Shown piece by piece: positions 63,701-64,000 of a stretch of 64,000 bases of DNA. How positions within the stretch are numbered: the first letter of the stretch is position 1; each line of letters begins with the position of its first letter. Source of the DNA: Ignavibacteria bacterium (lineage in GTDB: Bacteria; Bacteroidota; Ignavibacteria; Ignavibacteriales; Ignavibacteriaceae); contig JAJTBZ010000022.1 of assembly GCA_021286645.1 (NCBI GenBank), forward strand, positions 1-64,000. The letters run 5' to 3'. Below the pieces are notes generated by a model. That model was not told where the DNA came from. It worked only from the letters and a program-made list of their open reading frames with translations, and did no database searches. Both the position numbers and the translations under genes were made by a program.

Positions 63701-63894
63701 TTTTGTAAATCGGTTACGAAGAGGGCAATATCCTCATCGGAAAAGCCTTTATCTCGAGCTGCCTTTTCCAAAGTGCCCCACATGGGTTCGCCGCAACGCA
63801 GGCAGCGAATGCCTTTATCCATGAGATATGTAACAGAATCGGGTAATTCGCGTACCAGATCCTCTATAAGGATATCTTTAGTTATTTCCATCAT
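63682..63894 (-). CDS. DUF1858-family small protein
   Basis: 70 residues from ATG 63894 (a second ATG follows at once), with AAAGGC just upstream. The protein is the DUF1858 domain alone: helical N-terminus (ILIEDLVRELP), then CLRCGEPMWGTLEKAARDKG with a CxxC pair, then a final helix. In other bacteria this domain is fused to or found beside ScdA-like or hybrid-cluster proteins and may have a redox or iron role. Its stop is at the edge of the candidate origin. Its start overlaps the partial gene at the window end by 17 bases. Confidence 0.85.
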   Translation of the reverse strand: MMEITKDILIEDLVRELPDSVTYLMDKGIRCLRCGEPMWGTLEKAARDKGFSDEDIALFVTDLQKLSTHI

Positions 63895-64000
63895 TTTTTG
63901 CCTTTTTATCGGGGAAAAGGAATACCGAAGCCAATACAGCCCCGTATATTGTACTGAAGAAGGGATTGCTTTGAATAGGGCAATGACCACTGGCGCAGCC
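63878..64000 (-). CDS. C-terminal part of a DUF6132-type membrane protein (cut by window edge)
   Basis: Only the last 40 residues are visible: they begin GCASGHCPIQSNPFFSTIYG and end in FPDKKAKNDGNN, stop TAA at 63878-63880. The C-x-S-G-x-C-P-I-x-SNP-x-x-S-x-x-YG pattern is the conserved core of DUF6132 proteins, small inner-membrane proteins with one or two helices. It is partial only because the window ends. It overlaps the DUF1858 start by 17 bases, so both are co-translated. Confidence 0.75.
   Translation of the reverse strand, partial: GCASGHCPIQSNPFFSTIYGAVLASVFLFPDKKAKNDGNN

Overview
The window suggests a Gram-negative member of the Bacteroidota/Ignavibacteriota/Chlorobiota group. Two secreted proteins end in a type IX secretion (T9SS) sorting domain with the YPNPFNP motif. 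kdsA implies KDO-containing LPS, and PEGA-domain envelope proteins, a DUF6132 protein and very long hybrid histidine kinases fit the same group. No rRNA or named species marker is present, so placement stops there.

Layout. (1) About 0.2-9.1 kb is an AT-rich surface-polysaccharide island: a truncated polymerase, a Wzx flippase, an MBOAT O-acyltransferase with an AlgX/AlgJ-like partner, an O-antigen ligase/polymerase and a Wzz-type chain-length protein. It has no glycosyltransferase. It is bounded by two copies of the 3' end of a small HTH gene; the right copy belongs to an intact HTH/DUF2975 pair. (2) 10.2-11.4 kb holds a macrodomain hydrolase and an isochorismatase-like hydrolase. (3) 12.6-22.1 kb is a co-directional run of eight membrane, lipoprotein or secreted genes, including two tandem PEGA proteins. 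It lies between two arrays of a hairpin-rich repeat and is the best candidate here for an undescribed system. (4) 23-25.8 kb carries clpP, tig, tRNA-Leu and a MazG-like gene. (5) 26-33.6 kb is a signalling operon: a Cache-domain lipoprotein and three multidomain kinases. gpmA and a TPM-domain gene follow. (6) 34.9-53.5 kb holds a T9SS M28 peptidase, a peroxiredoxin, a 1240-residue hybrid kinase, a UvrD/AddA-like helicase-nuclease, a PAS kinase, mfd and a Sel1-repeat protein. (7) 53.6-56.1 kb has one AAA/DUF4143 ATPase between two more repeat arrays. (8) 56.2-62.7 kb is mainly housekeeping: a STAS-like protein, kdsA, ruvB, an acyltransferase-like membrane protein, RidA, mazG and a second T9SS cargo. 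(9) 63.4-63.7 kb is an intergenic cluster of DnaA boxes beside a very AT-rich stretch, a candidate replication origin, followed by DUF1858 and a partial DUF6132 gene at the window edge.

The four repeat arrays (near 11.5, 22.1, 53.6 and 55.5 kb) share one family of about 140 bp: 14 full units, 2 partial units and 6 longer spacer elements, all in the same orientation. Each unit carries two stem-loops that are inverted versions of each other. The stems of both unit and spacer show paired changes between copies, so structure appears to be conserved. Because the arrays bracket gene blocks as direct repeats, they could recombine to move or delete those blocks.
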